From: JANMDU01 sp031375105
GTDB lineage: Bacteria; Pseudomonadota; Gammaproteobacteria; Burkholderiales; Burkholderiaceae_C
DNA length: 64,000 nucleotides
Assembly (NCBI GenBank): GCA_031375105.1
Contig: JANMHJ010000046.1
Span: 186,001-250,000 of the forward strand
Direction: 5' to 3'
Of this stretch, positions 57,515 to 64,000 are shown one piece after another (position 1 is the stretch's first letter; every line of letters starts with the position of its first letter). The notes under the pieces were generated by a model. The model saw nothing but the letters and a program-made list of their open reading frames with translations. It ran no database searches and was not told where the DNA came from. A program made the translations under genes and the position numbers.

Positions 57515-57528
57515 TTGATCTGGATCAA
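57515..57528. promoter_or_regulatory. FNR box between fnr and hemN
   Basis: TTGAT-CTGG-ATCAA, perfect half-sites, centred 75 bases before the hemN ATG (predicted transcript start near 57563) and 129 bases from the fnr start. It probably activates hemN and may autoregulate fnr. Confidence 0.8.
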
Positions 57529-57596
57529 GACTTCGCACAGGCGTTCAAGGCACATTCAATGCTCCTTCATTGTGCAACGACCTGCTCAGATTCATC

Positions 57597-59033
57597 ATGA
57601 CCTCCGCTAATGCCATCAGCCCGCTGACCAACGAAGTTCTGCACCGTTTTGATCAGAACGGGCCGCGCTACACCTCCTACCCGACGGCAGATCGTTTTGT
57701 TGAAGCCTTTGAGGCAGAACACCTCGAGGCTGCTATCAACATGAGAAAAGTGATCGGTCGGCCCGGGGCTCAGCCATTGTCCGTCTACATCCATCTACCG
57801 TTTTGCGAGTCCCTCTGTTACTACTGTGCCTGCAATAAGATCATCACTCGACATCACGATAAGGCAGATGAGTATCTGGCTTATTTGGATAAAGAAATCA
57901 AGCTCTATGCCCAACATTTGAGCTGTTCTAGAGAAGGATCTGGCGATCTGGGCATAACTCACAAGATGCATGTGAATCAGCTGCATTTGGGAGGGGGCAC
58001 CCCGACGTTCTTGAGCGATGCGCAATTGGCAAAAATGATGCTGAGTTTGCGTCAGTACATGGTTTTGGACGAGAGCGGCGAGTACGCGATTGAGATCGAT
58101 CCACGAACCGTCAATGCTCTAAGACTGGCGAATCTGAAGGATCTCGGATTCAACCGAATCAGCTTGGGTGTGCAGGATTTTGATCCATCAGTGCAAAAAG
58201 CGGTTCATCGCGTTCAGCCATTTGAGGATGTCGAGCAACTCATGGCGCAAGCGCGAGTGATTGGATTTCAGTCGATCAATATGGATTTGATTTATGGCTT
58301 ACCGCGCCAGAGCCTTAGCACGATGGAGACCACACTCAAGCAGGTGATCAGTTTGCGGCCTGAGCGAATTGCGCTCTATGCCTATGCTCATTTGCCAGAG
58401 CGCTTCAAGCCGCAGCGTCGCATTCATAGTGCCGAGCTGCCTAATGCTGCAACCAAGACTGCGATGCTAGAACTGGCTCTGAAAATGTTTTCCGAGGCTG
58501 GCTATATCTATGTTGGCATGGATCACTTTGCATTACCGACAGACGCGCTTGCTATTGCCAAGCGACAAGGCAGATTGCATCGAAATTTCCAAGGCTATAG
58601 CACCCAACCAGATTGCGATTTGATTGGTTTAGGCGTGTCTTCGATTGGGAAAATCGGCGTTCATTACAGTCAAAATGCCAAGACCCTTGAAGAATACTAC
58701 GACCTTCTCAATCAAGACGTATTGCCTGTGACCCGAGGTATGGCGCTCGGGCGGGATGATGTTTTGAGGCGGGCTGTGATCATGTCCATCATGTGCCAAG
58801 GCACAGTGGACTATGAATCTATTGAGTCGGCACACTTGATTGAGTTTGCTAAGTATTTTGAGCCAGAGATGCGTCAGCTGCAGTTGATGGCTGAGGATGG
58901 TTTGTTGGTACTTAAAGCTGACTGCATCGAGGTGACGGAGGCGGGTTGGTATGTGGTGCGCGCAGTTGCCATGGTGTTTGACCGCTACCTTCAAGCGGAT
59001 CGCAATCGTCAACGTTACTCAAGGGTGATCTGA
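57597..59033 (+). CDS. hemN: Oxygen-independent coproporphyrinogen III oxidase
   Basis: 478 residues from the ATG at 57597. Radical-SAM cluster motif CESLCYYCAC (C-x3-C-x2-C-x-C, typical of HemN), preceded by VYIHLPF; N-terminal YTSYPTADRF and, later, HLGGGTPTFLS and NMDLIYGLPRQS are also HemN-specific. It makes protoporphyrinogen IX for haem without oxygen, needed by the cbb3 oxidase in low oxygen. An FNR box lies upstream. The TGA shares a base with the ATG of the next gene (TGATG). Confidence 0.96.
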   Translation: MTSANAISPLTNEVLHRFDQNGPRYTSYPTADRFVEAFEAEHLEAAINMRKVIGRPGAQPLSVYIHLPFCESLCYYCACNKIITRHHDKADEYLAYLDKEIKLYAQHLSCSREGSGDLGITHKMHVNQLHLGGGTPTFLSDAQLAKMMLSLRQYMVLDESGEYAIEIDPRTVNALRLANLKDLGFNRISLGVQDFDPSVQKAVHRVQPFEDVEQLMAQARVIGFQSINMDLIYGLPRQSLSTMETTLKQVISLRPERIALYAYAHLPERFKPQRRIHSAELPNAATKTAMLELALKMFSEAGYIYVGMDHFALPTDALAIAKRQGRLHRNFQGYSTQPDCDLIGLGVSSIGKIGVHYSQNAKTLEEYYDLLNQDVLPVTRGMALGRDDVLRRAVIMSIMCQGTVDYESIESAHLIEFAKYFEPEMRQLQLMAEDGLLVLKADCIEVTEAGWYVVRAVAMVFDRYLQADRNRQRYSRVI

Positions 59034-59680
59034 TGCTTTGGGGGTTGATTTCAGCTGCTTTTCTCATGGGGCTCGTTGGCGGGCCGCATTGCTTGGCGAT
59101 GTGTGGCTCGGTGTGCACTGGTTTGGGGCAATTCGGTGGCAAGCGGCTAGGCGCTTTTCAGGCAGGGCGAATGATTGGCTACTCGGCGCTTGGTGTCCTC
59201 GCAGGAACGTTCGTCCAAACAATTGCCTGGGCCAGTGAAAATCTCGTGCTACTCAAGCCTGCTTGGATTGTGATGCAGGCGGGGATCATGGCGTGGGGCT
59301 TGGTGCTCTTGATGTTTGCTCGGCAGCCTGTTTGGATTCAACACGCATCAACTTGGGTTTGGGGCAAAGTCAGGCGTGCGGGTGCAACAACAGGCGGGAG
59401 CCTTGGTTTGGGTATGGCTTGGTGCATGTTGCCTTGCGGCCTTCTGTACTCGGCGGTCTTGATGGCGGGCTTGAGCGGAGGCGCATGGCAAGGGGCAGCG
59501 GTGATGCTCGCATTTGCAAGTGCGACTGTCTTGTGGTTGAGTTGGTTGCCCATGGCTTGGACGCGGCTGAAGCAGTGGCGACAGGCTTGGGGACAGCGAC
59601 TGGCCGGGCTGATGTTGGTGATCGCCTCTGGCTTTGCGCTTTGGATGAACTTGACGCAGGGCATTAAGCTACTTTGTTGA
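59033..59680 (+). CDS. SafE/TauE-type membrane protein (cbb3-linked, possible metal handling)
   Basis: 215 residues, six transmembrane helices. N-terminal LMGLVGGPHCLAMCGSVCTG carries the G-x-P-H-C-x2-M-C-G motif, and GLGMAWCMLPCGLLYSAVLM the M-L-P-C-G motif, both typical of the sulfite exporter TauE/SafE-like proteins linked to cbb3 clusters (CcoS-adjacent copper proteins in proteobacteria). The Met/Cys/His residues suggest copper transport to the oxidase rather than sulfite export; this is inference. Translationally coupled to hemN by a 1-base overlap. Confidence 0.85.
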   Translation: MLWGLISAAFLMGLVGGPHCLAMCGSVCTGLGQFGGKRLGAFQAGRMIGYSALGVLAGTFVQTIAWASENLVLLKPAWIVMQAGIMAWGLVLLMFARQPVWIQHASTWVWGKVRRAGATTGGSLGLGMAWCMLPCGLLYSAVLMAGLSGGAWQGAAVMLAFASATVLWLSWLPMAWTRLKQWRQAWGQRLAGLMLVIASGFALWMNLTQGIKLLC

Positions 59681-59692
59681 TGCGCAGCAGTT

Positions 59693-60451
59693 TCAATGAG
59701 GGGCTAGCTTCGCTTCGCTGTCGATGTATTCAGGATGATGCTGCGCGATCACGTCAAGAAAGGCCAGCGGCGAGCGGATGTGTTCGCGCATCTGCTCGCA
59801 GGCAACAGCAGGATCGCCTTGCACAATCGCGTTGATGATGAGTTGATGTTGGTTGATGGCGATGTGGTGGCTGCCGACGGCGCTGATGGCCAAGTGACGA
59901 ACTCGGTTCATGCCAGTGCGGGCCAAGCGAAGCGCAGGCCAAGCATGCGGGTGACCGGCTAATTCAAGAATTCGTAAATGCAATTGTTCATCTGCCTGCA
60001 AATGGGCAGCGTAATCGCCTCGCTTGGAGGCCGCTCCTTGCTTGCTGAGCAGGGCGAGCAGTTGGTTTTTTTCGACAATCGAGGCCGCGCAGGCTAACTC
60101 AGCTGCCCGGCACTCAATCACTTCACGCACAAACACGGCATCGCGCACTTTAAGCGGATCAATTCGCGCCACATAAGTGCCGCGCTGCGGCATCACTTGC
60201 ACCAAGCCTTCCGCTGCCAACTGCCGCAGGGCATCGCGCACGGGTGCTCGGCTCACACCCAAGCCCTCGGAGAGCGCCTGCTCGGAAAGTGCCACACCAG
60301 GCAACAAGGTGCAATCCAAAATGGCATTGCGAATCGCGTCATAAGCATTGCGCGCAAAAGCCCCGCGCGGAGCAGATGTGCTGCGCTGCAGCTTGCTCAC
60401 GCTCGCGTGGTGATCTGTCAGAGTGGGCAGAAGTAGTCGATTTCTAGCCAT
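59693..60451 (-). CDS. GntR-family (FCD) transcriptional regulator
   Basis: 252 residues. Winged helix with NAYDAIRNAILDCTLLPGVA, LSEQALSEGLGVSRAPVRDA and LRQLAAEGLVQVMPQRGTYV; FCD domain with REVIECRAAELACA, QADEQLHLRILELAGHPHAW and a C-terminal VACEQMREHIRSPLAF holding a metal-binding His. Divergent from the Bug-dehydratase operon, with two inverted repeats in between, so it probably represses that operon until a sugar acid or related effector binds. A basic 35-residue N-terminal extension precedes the domain. Confidence 0.88.
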   Translation of the reverse strand: MARNRLLLPTLTDHHASVSKLQRSTSAPRGAFARNAYDAIRNAILDCTLLPGVALSEQALSEGLGVSRAPVRDALRQLAAEGLVQVMPQRGTYVARIDPLKVRDAVFVREVIECRAAELACAASIVEKNQLLALLSKQGAASKRGDYAAHLQADEQLHLRILELAGHPHAWPALRLARTGMNRVRHLAISAVGSHHIAINQHQLIINAIVQGDPAVACEQMREHIRSPLAFLDVIAQHHPEYIDSEAKLAPH

Positions 60452-60482
60452 CGGGGTTAAGGGGGCTGAGTATTGGTGAAAG

Positions 60483-60499
60483 TACGCATGTTGTGCGTA
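60483..60499. promoter_or_regulatory. Inverted repeat TACGCA-N5-TGCGTA
   Basis: Perfect 6-bp arms with a 5-base spacer in the divergent region between the GntR gene and the Bug receptor gene. First of two candidate operators. Confidence 0.45.
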
Positions 60500-60507
60500 G
60501 GAATTAT

Positions 60508-60523
60508 TACTAGAATACTAGTA
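60508..60523. promoter_or_regulatory. Inverted repeat TACTAG-AATA-CTAGTA
   Basis: Perfect 6-bp arms with a 4-base spacer, 38 bases before the Bug receptor ATG. Second candidate operator for the divergent GntR regulator; it may also overlap the promoter. Confidence 0.45.
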
Positions 60524-60561
60524 TAGTTTAATTCGTGCAAACCCTTTAGCAGGAGATTTTT

Positions 60562-61560
60562 ATGCCAAATCGACGAGTCGCCCTTATAAAATATGCGCAG
60601 ACTGCTATTATTTTAGGATCGTTTGCATTGTTGGCTACACCCGCATGGGCGCAAGCAGATTACCCAAACAAGCCGATCAAAATCCTCGTTCCCTTCCCGC
60701 CGGGCGGCACGAGCGATGTAATGGGGCGCATGATGGCCGAGCCGCTGTCGCGCATCTTGAAACAGCCTGTGACGGTAGAAAACGTGGGTGGGGGCGGCGG
60801 TGTGATCGGCACGGAGCGAGGTGTGAAGGCGGCAGCTGATGGCTACACGCTCATCCAAACTGGTGTCGGCCAAAATGCCGTAGCGCATGGCCTCGATCCT
60901 TCTTTGACCAGCCGCTACAACTCGAATACCGATTTCATTCACCTGAGCCAAGTGCACAGTGGGCCCAATGTGCTGGTCGTCAATGCGGATCGTCCGTTCA
61001 AGACGCTCGGTGATGTTGTGAAATACGCCAAGGCCAATCCAGGCAAGCTTGATTACGGCTACACGCATGCCGCCAGTGGCCACATGGCGATGGAGCTGTT
61101 CAAGCAGACGGCGGGCATCTTTATGACGGGCATTCCTTATCGCGGCGGCGGCCCGATGCTTACTGCAGCCATTAGCAACGAAATTCCGTTCATGTTTATC
61201 AACCAAGATGTGGCGCTGCCGCATGTGAAATCAGGCAAGCTGCGTGCGCTGGCTGTGAGCAGCTTGCAGCGCAACCCGCTGTTTCCTGATGTGCCCACCG
61301 TGGCGGAGAGCGGCTATCCCGGCTTTCAAGCGCTGAGCTGGAGTGGCCTCTCGATTCAAAAAGGTACACCACAGCCGATTGTGGATAGACTTGAAGCCGC
61401 CATCAAAGAAGTGATGATGTCACCTGCCATCGTACAGCGCATGGCAAGCCAAGGCTTTGTGATTCCACCACTGGGGCAGAAGCCATATGTTGATTTTGTC
61501 GCCAAAGAAATCGTGCAGTGGGATAAAGTGATCAAGACTGCTGGTATCAAAGCTCAGTAA
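60562..61560 (+). CDS. Bug-family substrate-binding protein of sugar-acid operon
   Basis: 332 residues; AGGAGA 10 bases before the ATG. The signal peptide ALIKYAQTAIILGSFALLAT ends at PAWAQA. The mature protein has the Bug motifs KILVPFPPGGTSDVMGRMMA, VENVGGGGGVIGTERGVKAA, ADGYTLIQTG and IPYRGGGPMLTAAI. Residues 6-19 of the signal peptide come from repeat copy G, so the element has become part of an export signal. It leads an operon with an IlvD/Edd dehydratase 13 bases downstream and an RraA-family gene, so an aldonate or similar acid is the likely ligand. Confidence 0.9.
   Translation: MPNRRVALIKYAQTAIILGSFALLATPAWAQADYPNKPIKILVPFPPGGTSDVMGRMMAEPLSRILKQPVTVENVGGGGGVIGTERGVKAAADGYTLIQTGVGQNAVAHGLDPSLTSRYNSNTDFIHLSQVHSGPNVLVVNADRPFKTLGDVVKYAKANPGKLDYGYTHAASGHMAMELFKQTAGIFMTGIPYRGGGPMLTAAISNEIPFMFINQDVALPHVKSGKLRALAVSSLQRNPLFPDVPTVAESGYPGFQALSWSGLSIQKGTPQPIVDRLEAAIKEVMMSPAIVQRMASQGFVIPPLGQKPYVDFVAKEIVQWDKVIKTAGIKAQ
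60578..60616 (+). repeat. Dispersed element, copy G (core and right half)
   Basis: TCGCCCTTATAAAATATGCG and CAGACTGCTATTATTTTAGG match the element core; the left third is missing. Sense in the signal-peptide codons of the Bug gene, canonical frame (VALIKYAQTAIILG). Confidence 0.8.
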
Positions 61561-61573
61561 TGTAGGCTAAGTG

Positions 61574-63316
61574 ATGACCAAGAGAAAGACCTACGACGAA
61601 CTGCGCAGCGCACGCTGGTTTGCGCCCGACGATCTGCGCGGCTTCGGCCATCGCTCGCGTGCGATGCAAATGGGCTATGACCATGCTGATTGGGAAGGCA
61701 AGCCGATCATTGCGATTTTGAACACATGGAGCGATATCGGCAATTGCCATTCGCATTTCAAGCAGCGCGTGGAAGAAGTCAAGCGCGGTGTGTTGCAAGC
61801 CGGCGGTTTTCCGCTGGAGATTCCTTGCATCTCCGTGGCAGAAAATTTCGTCAAGCCCACGACGATGATGTATCGCAATCTGCTGGCCATTGAAGCCGAA
61901 GAGCAATTGCGCTGCCATCCAATTGACGGCGCTGTGCTCATGGGCGGCTGCGACAAGACGACTCCCGGCCTGTTGATGGGCGCATTCAGCGCAGGATTGC
62001 CATGCATCTATTTGCCTGCTGGCCCAATGCTGCGCGGCAACTGGAAAGGCAAGACACTGGGCTCTGGCTCGGATGCTTGGAAATACTGGGATGAGCGCCG
62101 CGCTGGCAACATCAGCTCTACGCAATGGATGGAAATTGAAGGTGGCATCGCTCGCAGCGCTGGCACTTGCATGGTGATGGGCACTGCGGCGACCATGATG
62201 GGCATTGCGGAAGCCTTGGGCATGACGCTACCGGGCGCATCCAGCATTCCTGCGGTCGATGCGAATCACCAACGCATGGCTACGCAATGCGGGCGACGGG
62301 TGGTGGACATGGTGTGGGAAGACCTCACGCCTGCTCGCATGCTCAGCCGCGAGAACTTTGAAAATGCGCTCACCGTGGCGATGGCAGAAGGCTGCTCCAC
62401 CAATGCGATCATTCATTTGGTGGCAATCTCCCGCCGAGCAGGCTTGCCGCTCACGCTGGATGATTTTGATGCCTTCAGCCGCAAAGTGCCGGTGATTGCG
62501 AACATTCGCCCCAGCGGCGAAAAATACCTGATGGAAGACTTTTATTACGCAGGCGGCATGAAGGCGTTGATGAAAACGCTGCTCGATGGCGGCTTGCTGC
62601 ACCGCGAGGCTTTAACTGTCAACGGCCAAAGCGTTGCAGAGAATTTGAAAGATGCCGAGGTCTATAACGACGATGTGATTCGCCCGATTGACAAGGCGAT
62701 TTACAAAGAAGGTGCATTGGCGGTGCTTCGAGGCAATCTCGCACCGAATGGCTGCGTGATCAAGCCCAGCGCTTGCGCTGAGAAATTCTTGAAGCACACC
62801 GGGCCTGTGCTGGTGTATGACGATTACCCCAGCCTCAAAAAAGCCATTGACGATCCTGACTTGGATGTGACTGAAAACCACATCATCATTTTGCGCAACG
62901 CAGGCCCGCAAGGTGGCCCCGGCATGCCAGAGTGGGGCATGGTGCCAATTCCTACGAAATTGGTGAAGCAGGGCGTGCGCGATATGCTGCGCATCTCCGA
63001 CGCTCGCATGAGCGGCACGAGCTATGGCGCTTGCATCTTGCATGTGAGCCCAGAGAGCTATATCGGCGGGCCATTGGCACTCGTGCAAAACGGCGATTTC
63101 ATCACCGTGAACGTGCCCGAGCGCAGCATTCATTTGGAAGTGAGCGAAGCTGAATTAGCAAAGCGCAAAGCTGCTTGGACACCGCCCCCCAAACGCTTTG
63201 AGCGCGGTTACGGCCACATGTTCACCCAACACATCATGCAAGCCGATCAAGGCTGCGATTTTGATTATTTAGAGACGAGTTTTGGCGCACCCGTACCCGA
63301 GCCAGTGATCTACTGA
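61574..63316 (+). CDS. IlvD/Edd-family dehydratase (sugar-acid dehydratase)
   Basis: 580 residues from the ATG at 61574. Iron-sulfur ligands are the Cys in TWSDIGNCHSHF, in LMGGCDKTTPGLLMG and in SAGTCMVMGTAATMMGIAEA; the Lys of GGCDKT is the Mg-binding carbamylated residue in related enzymes. Later TLPGASSIPAVDANHQRMA and SDARMSGTSYGACILHVSPE are typical of the L-arabonate/D-xylonate-type [2Fe-2S] dehydratases rather than of IlvD itself. These remove water from C2-C3 of aldonates to give 2-keto-3-deoxy acids. Operon with a Bug receptor and an RraA-family (aldolase-like) gene. Exact sugar acid unknown. Confidence 0.9.
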   Translation: MTKRKTYDELRSARWFAPDDLRGFGHRSRAMQMGYDHADWEGKPIIAILNTWSDIGNCHSHFKQRVEEVKRGVLQAGGFPLEIPCISVAENFVKPTTMMYRNLLAIEAEEQLRCHPIDGAVLMGGCDKTTPGLLMGAFSAGLPCIYLPAGPMLRGNWKGKTLGSGSDAWKYWDERRAGNISSTQWMEIEGGIARSAGTCMVMGTAATMMGIAEALGMTLPGASSIPAVDANHQRMATQCGRRVVDMVWEDLTPARMLSRENFENALTVAMAEGCSTNAIIHLVAISRRAGLPLTLDDFDAFSRKVPVIANIRPSGEKYLMEDFYYAGGMKALMKTLLDGGLLHREALTVNGQSVAENLKDAEVYNDDVIRPIDKAIYKEGALAVLRGNLAPNGCVIKPSACAEKFLKHTGPVLVYDDYPSLKKAIDDPDLDVTENHIIILRNAGPQGGPGMPEWGMVPIPTKLVKQGVRDMLRISDARMSGTSYGACILHVSPESYIGGPLALVQNGDFITVNVPERSIHLEVSEAELAKRKAAWTPPPKRFERGYGHMFTQHIMQADQGCDFDYLETSFGAPVPEPVIY

Positions 63317-63325
63317 AAACCGAAA

Positions 63326-63434
63326 GGGGAAATGCGAAAAATGGGGTCAGATCGCAATTCAAGACAATGATCTTTCCGGTGCGCATAAGCGCTCAGACGA
63401 AATTGTGCTCTGACCCCAATTTTCGCATTTCCCC
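63326..63434. mobile_element. MITE/REP-like element with 35-bp terminal inverted repeats
   Basis: The left end (63326-63360) begins GGGGAAATGCGAAAAATGGG and continues GTCAGATCGCAATTC; the right end (63399-63434) is its inverted copy with about 4 mismatches. The 38-base centre includes GCGCATAAGCGC, a further hairpin. The GGGGTCAGA core is shared by many REP elements mobilised by RAYT (REP-associated tyrosine transposases). It lies between the dehydratase stop (63316) and the RraA-family start (63459), with no transposase gene. Confidence 0.75.
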
Positions 63435-63458
63435 GCTCCCTCCGAAGCAAAAAAGCAT

Positions 63459-64000
63459 ATGCCTCTCAACCCAACCACCAAAACCAAGCTCCTCGCAGTC
63501 AGCACCGCCACCCTTTGCACAGCCCTCTTCAAACGCGGCCTGCGCAATCAGTTCATTCAAGATGTACATCCACTGAACGCGAATCTGCCGAATATGGTCG
63601 GCGAAGCCTTCACGCTGCGCTATATCCCCGCGCGTGAAGACTTGAATCCCATCAGCGTCTTCCAAGACCGCGCGCATCCCCAGCGCGTCGCAGTAGAGCA
63701 ATGCCCGCCGGGCAGCGTGCTCGTATTCGACAGCCGCAAAGACGCACGCGCCGCATCCGCAGGATCCATCCTCATCAGCCGCCTCATGGTGCGCGGCTGT
63801 GCAGGCGTGGTGACGGATGGTGGTTTTCGCGATTCGCCAGAAATTGCTGCGCTGCCTTTTCCTGCGTATCACAACCGCCCTAGTTCACCCACGAATCTCA
63901 CGTTGCATCAAGCGCTCGATATCAATGCACCAATTGGCTGCGGCGATGTGGCCGTGTGGCCGGGCGACGTGATGGTGGGTGACAAAGAAGGCGTGGTTGT
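63459..64000 (+). CDS. RraA-family protein, partial (C-terminus outside window)
   Basis: 180 complete codons are visible from the ATG at 63459. MPLNPTTKTKLLAVSTATLC starts the family; SGG-type phosphate/pyruvate-binding region is seen in PPGSVLVFDSRKDARAASAG, with GCAGVVTDGGFRDSPEIAAL holding the Arg-Asp metal-site pair and PIGCGDVAVWPGDVMVGDKE near the window edge. Homologues are called ribonuclease activity regulator RraA, but members near sugar-acid genes act as class II aldolases or oxaloacetate decarboxylases, which suits cleavage of a keto-deoxy acid from the dehydratase upstream. The MITE separates it from that gene; co-transcription is still possible. Confidence 0.85.
   Translation, partial: MPLNPTTKTKLLAVSTATLCTALFKRGLRNQFIQDVHPLNANLPNMVGEAFTLRYIPAREDLNPISVFQDRAHPQRVAVEQCPPGSVLVFDSRKDARAASAGSILISRLMVRGCAGVVTDGGFRDSPEIAALPFPAYHNRPSSPTNLTLHQALDINAPIGCGDVAVWPGDVMVGDKEGVV

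Noticed and set aside
485..63872. Long open frames antisense to real genes (for example 488-1087 +, 20210-20989 -, 18180-18926 -, 62612-63133 -)
   Set aside because: They mirror genes with clear family motifs, lack ribosome sites and show Arg/His-rich shadow composition.
1..64000. tRNA, rRNA, CRISPR arrays, riboswitches, prophage or IS transposase genes
   Set aside because: No cloverleaf with a TTCGA arm, no regularly spaced repeats, and no transposase, integrase or phage-structural motif was seen; the 12 dispersed copies are irregularly spaced and lie in both orientations, unlike a CRISPR array.

Overview
The window reads as a chromosome segment of a betaproteobacterium of the order Burkholderiales, most likely a member or relative of the Comamonadaceae. 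The evidence is four Bug-type periplasmic solute receptors (three complete plus the mal-onate-cluster one counted among them), a phaC-phaA-phbB polyhydroxybutyrate locus, a complete ccoNOQP-ccoGH cbb3 oxidase cluster with its own Fnr, a FimV-like hub protein, CRY-DASH and photolyase genes, and dense gene packing with many ATGA start/stop overlaps. No rRNA, tRNA, CRISPR array, prophage or complete insertion sequence was seen. No gene-free stretch exceeds 300 bases.

Layout. 1-1.3 kb: MpaB-family oxygenase (cut by the window edge) and a CruF-like carotenoid protein. 1.4-4.8 kb: Asp/Glu-racemase-like protein, then a Bug receptor, SnoaL-like protein and polysaccharide deacetylase behind a very good sigma-54 promoter. 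4.8-8.6 kb: AbrB/MazE-Doc toxin-antitoxin pair (Doc lacks its catalytic His), gamma carbonic anhydrase, Hsp33, exported TPR/Sel1 protein. 8.7-10.3 kb: nicotinamide riboside kinase-like protein and PnuC. 10.3-14.2 kb: coupled operon of a zinc peptidase, a Rieske oxygenase and a glutamine-synthetase-like ligase. 14.3-18 kb: maleylacetoacetate isomerase, iron-permease-like protein, flavoprotein, PgeF. 18.2-22 kb: PHB synthesis. 22-24.8 kb: secreted protein, ECF sigma factor, ankyrin anti-sigma-like protein. 25-33 kb: nuclease, an oxidoreductase overlapping rhlE, peroxiredoxin-like protein, two-DEP-domain protein, PaaG/PaaH-like beta-oxidation pair. 33-40.7 kb: FimV-like protein, MFS exporter, and a light-repair operon (DCC protein, photolyase, DUF2256, CRY-DASH, DUF3297). 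40.8-48.2 kb: lgt, then a malonate-utilisation cluster (GntR, malonyl-CoA decarboxylase, Bug receptor, enoyl-CoA hydratase, FAH-domain protein, MatB). 48.3-59.7 kb: microaerobic respiration module (UspA, CcoI, CcoS, CcoNOQP, CcoGH, Fnr, HemN, SafE) with three FNR boxes. 59.7-64 kb: GntR, Bug receptor, IlvD/Edd dehydratase and an RraA-family protein, probably for a sugar acid.

The most striking observation is a dispersed repeat of about 72 bp, found in 12 copies (A-L), both orientations. Ten copies lie inside protein-coding genes and keep the frame, adding about 24 residues to conserved enzymes: inside the Rieske Cys/His spacer, just before the PhaC lipase box, and in PgeF, PaaH-like, enoyl-CoA hydratase, PnuC and others. 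All five sense copies use the same codon frame and four of five antisense copies share another. This behaves like a protein-inserting palindromic element comparable in concept to the Rickettsia palindromic elements, and its density (one per about 5 kb) suggests hundreds of copies in the genome.
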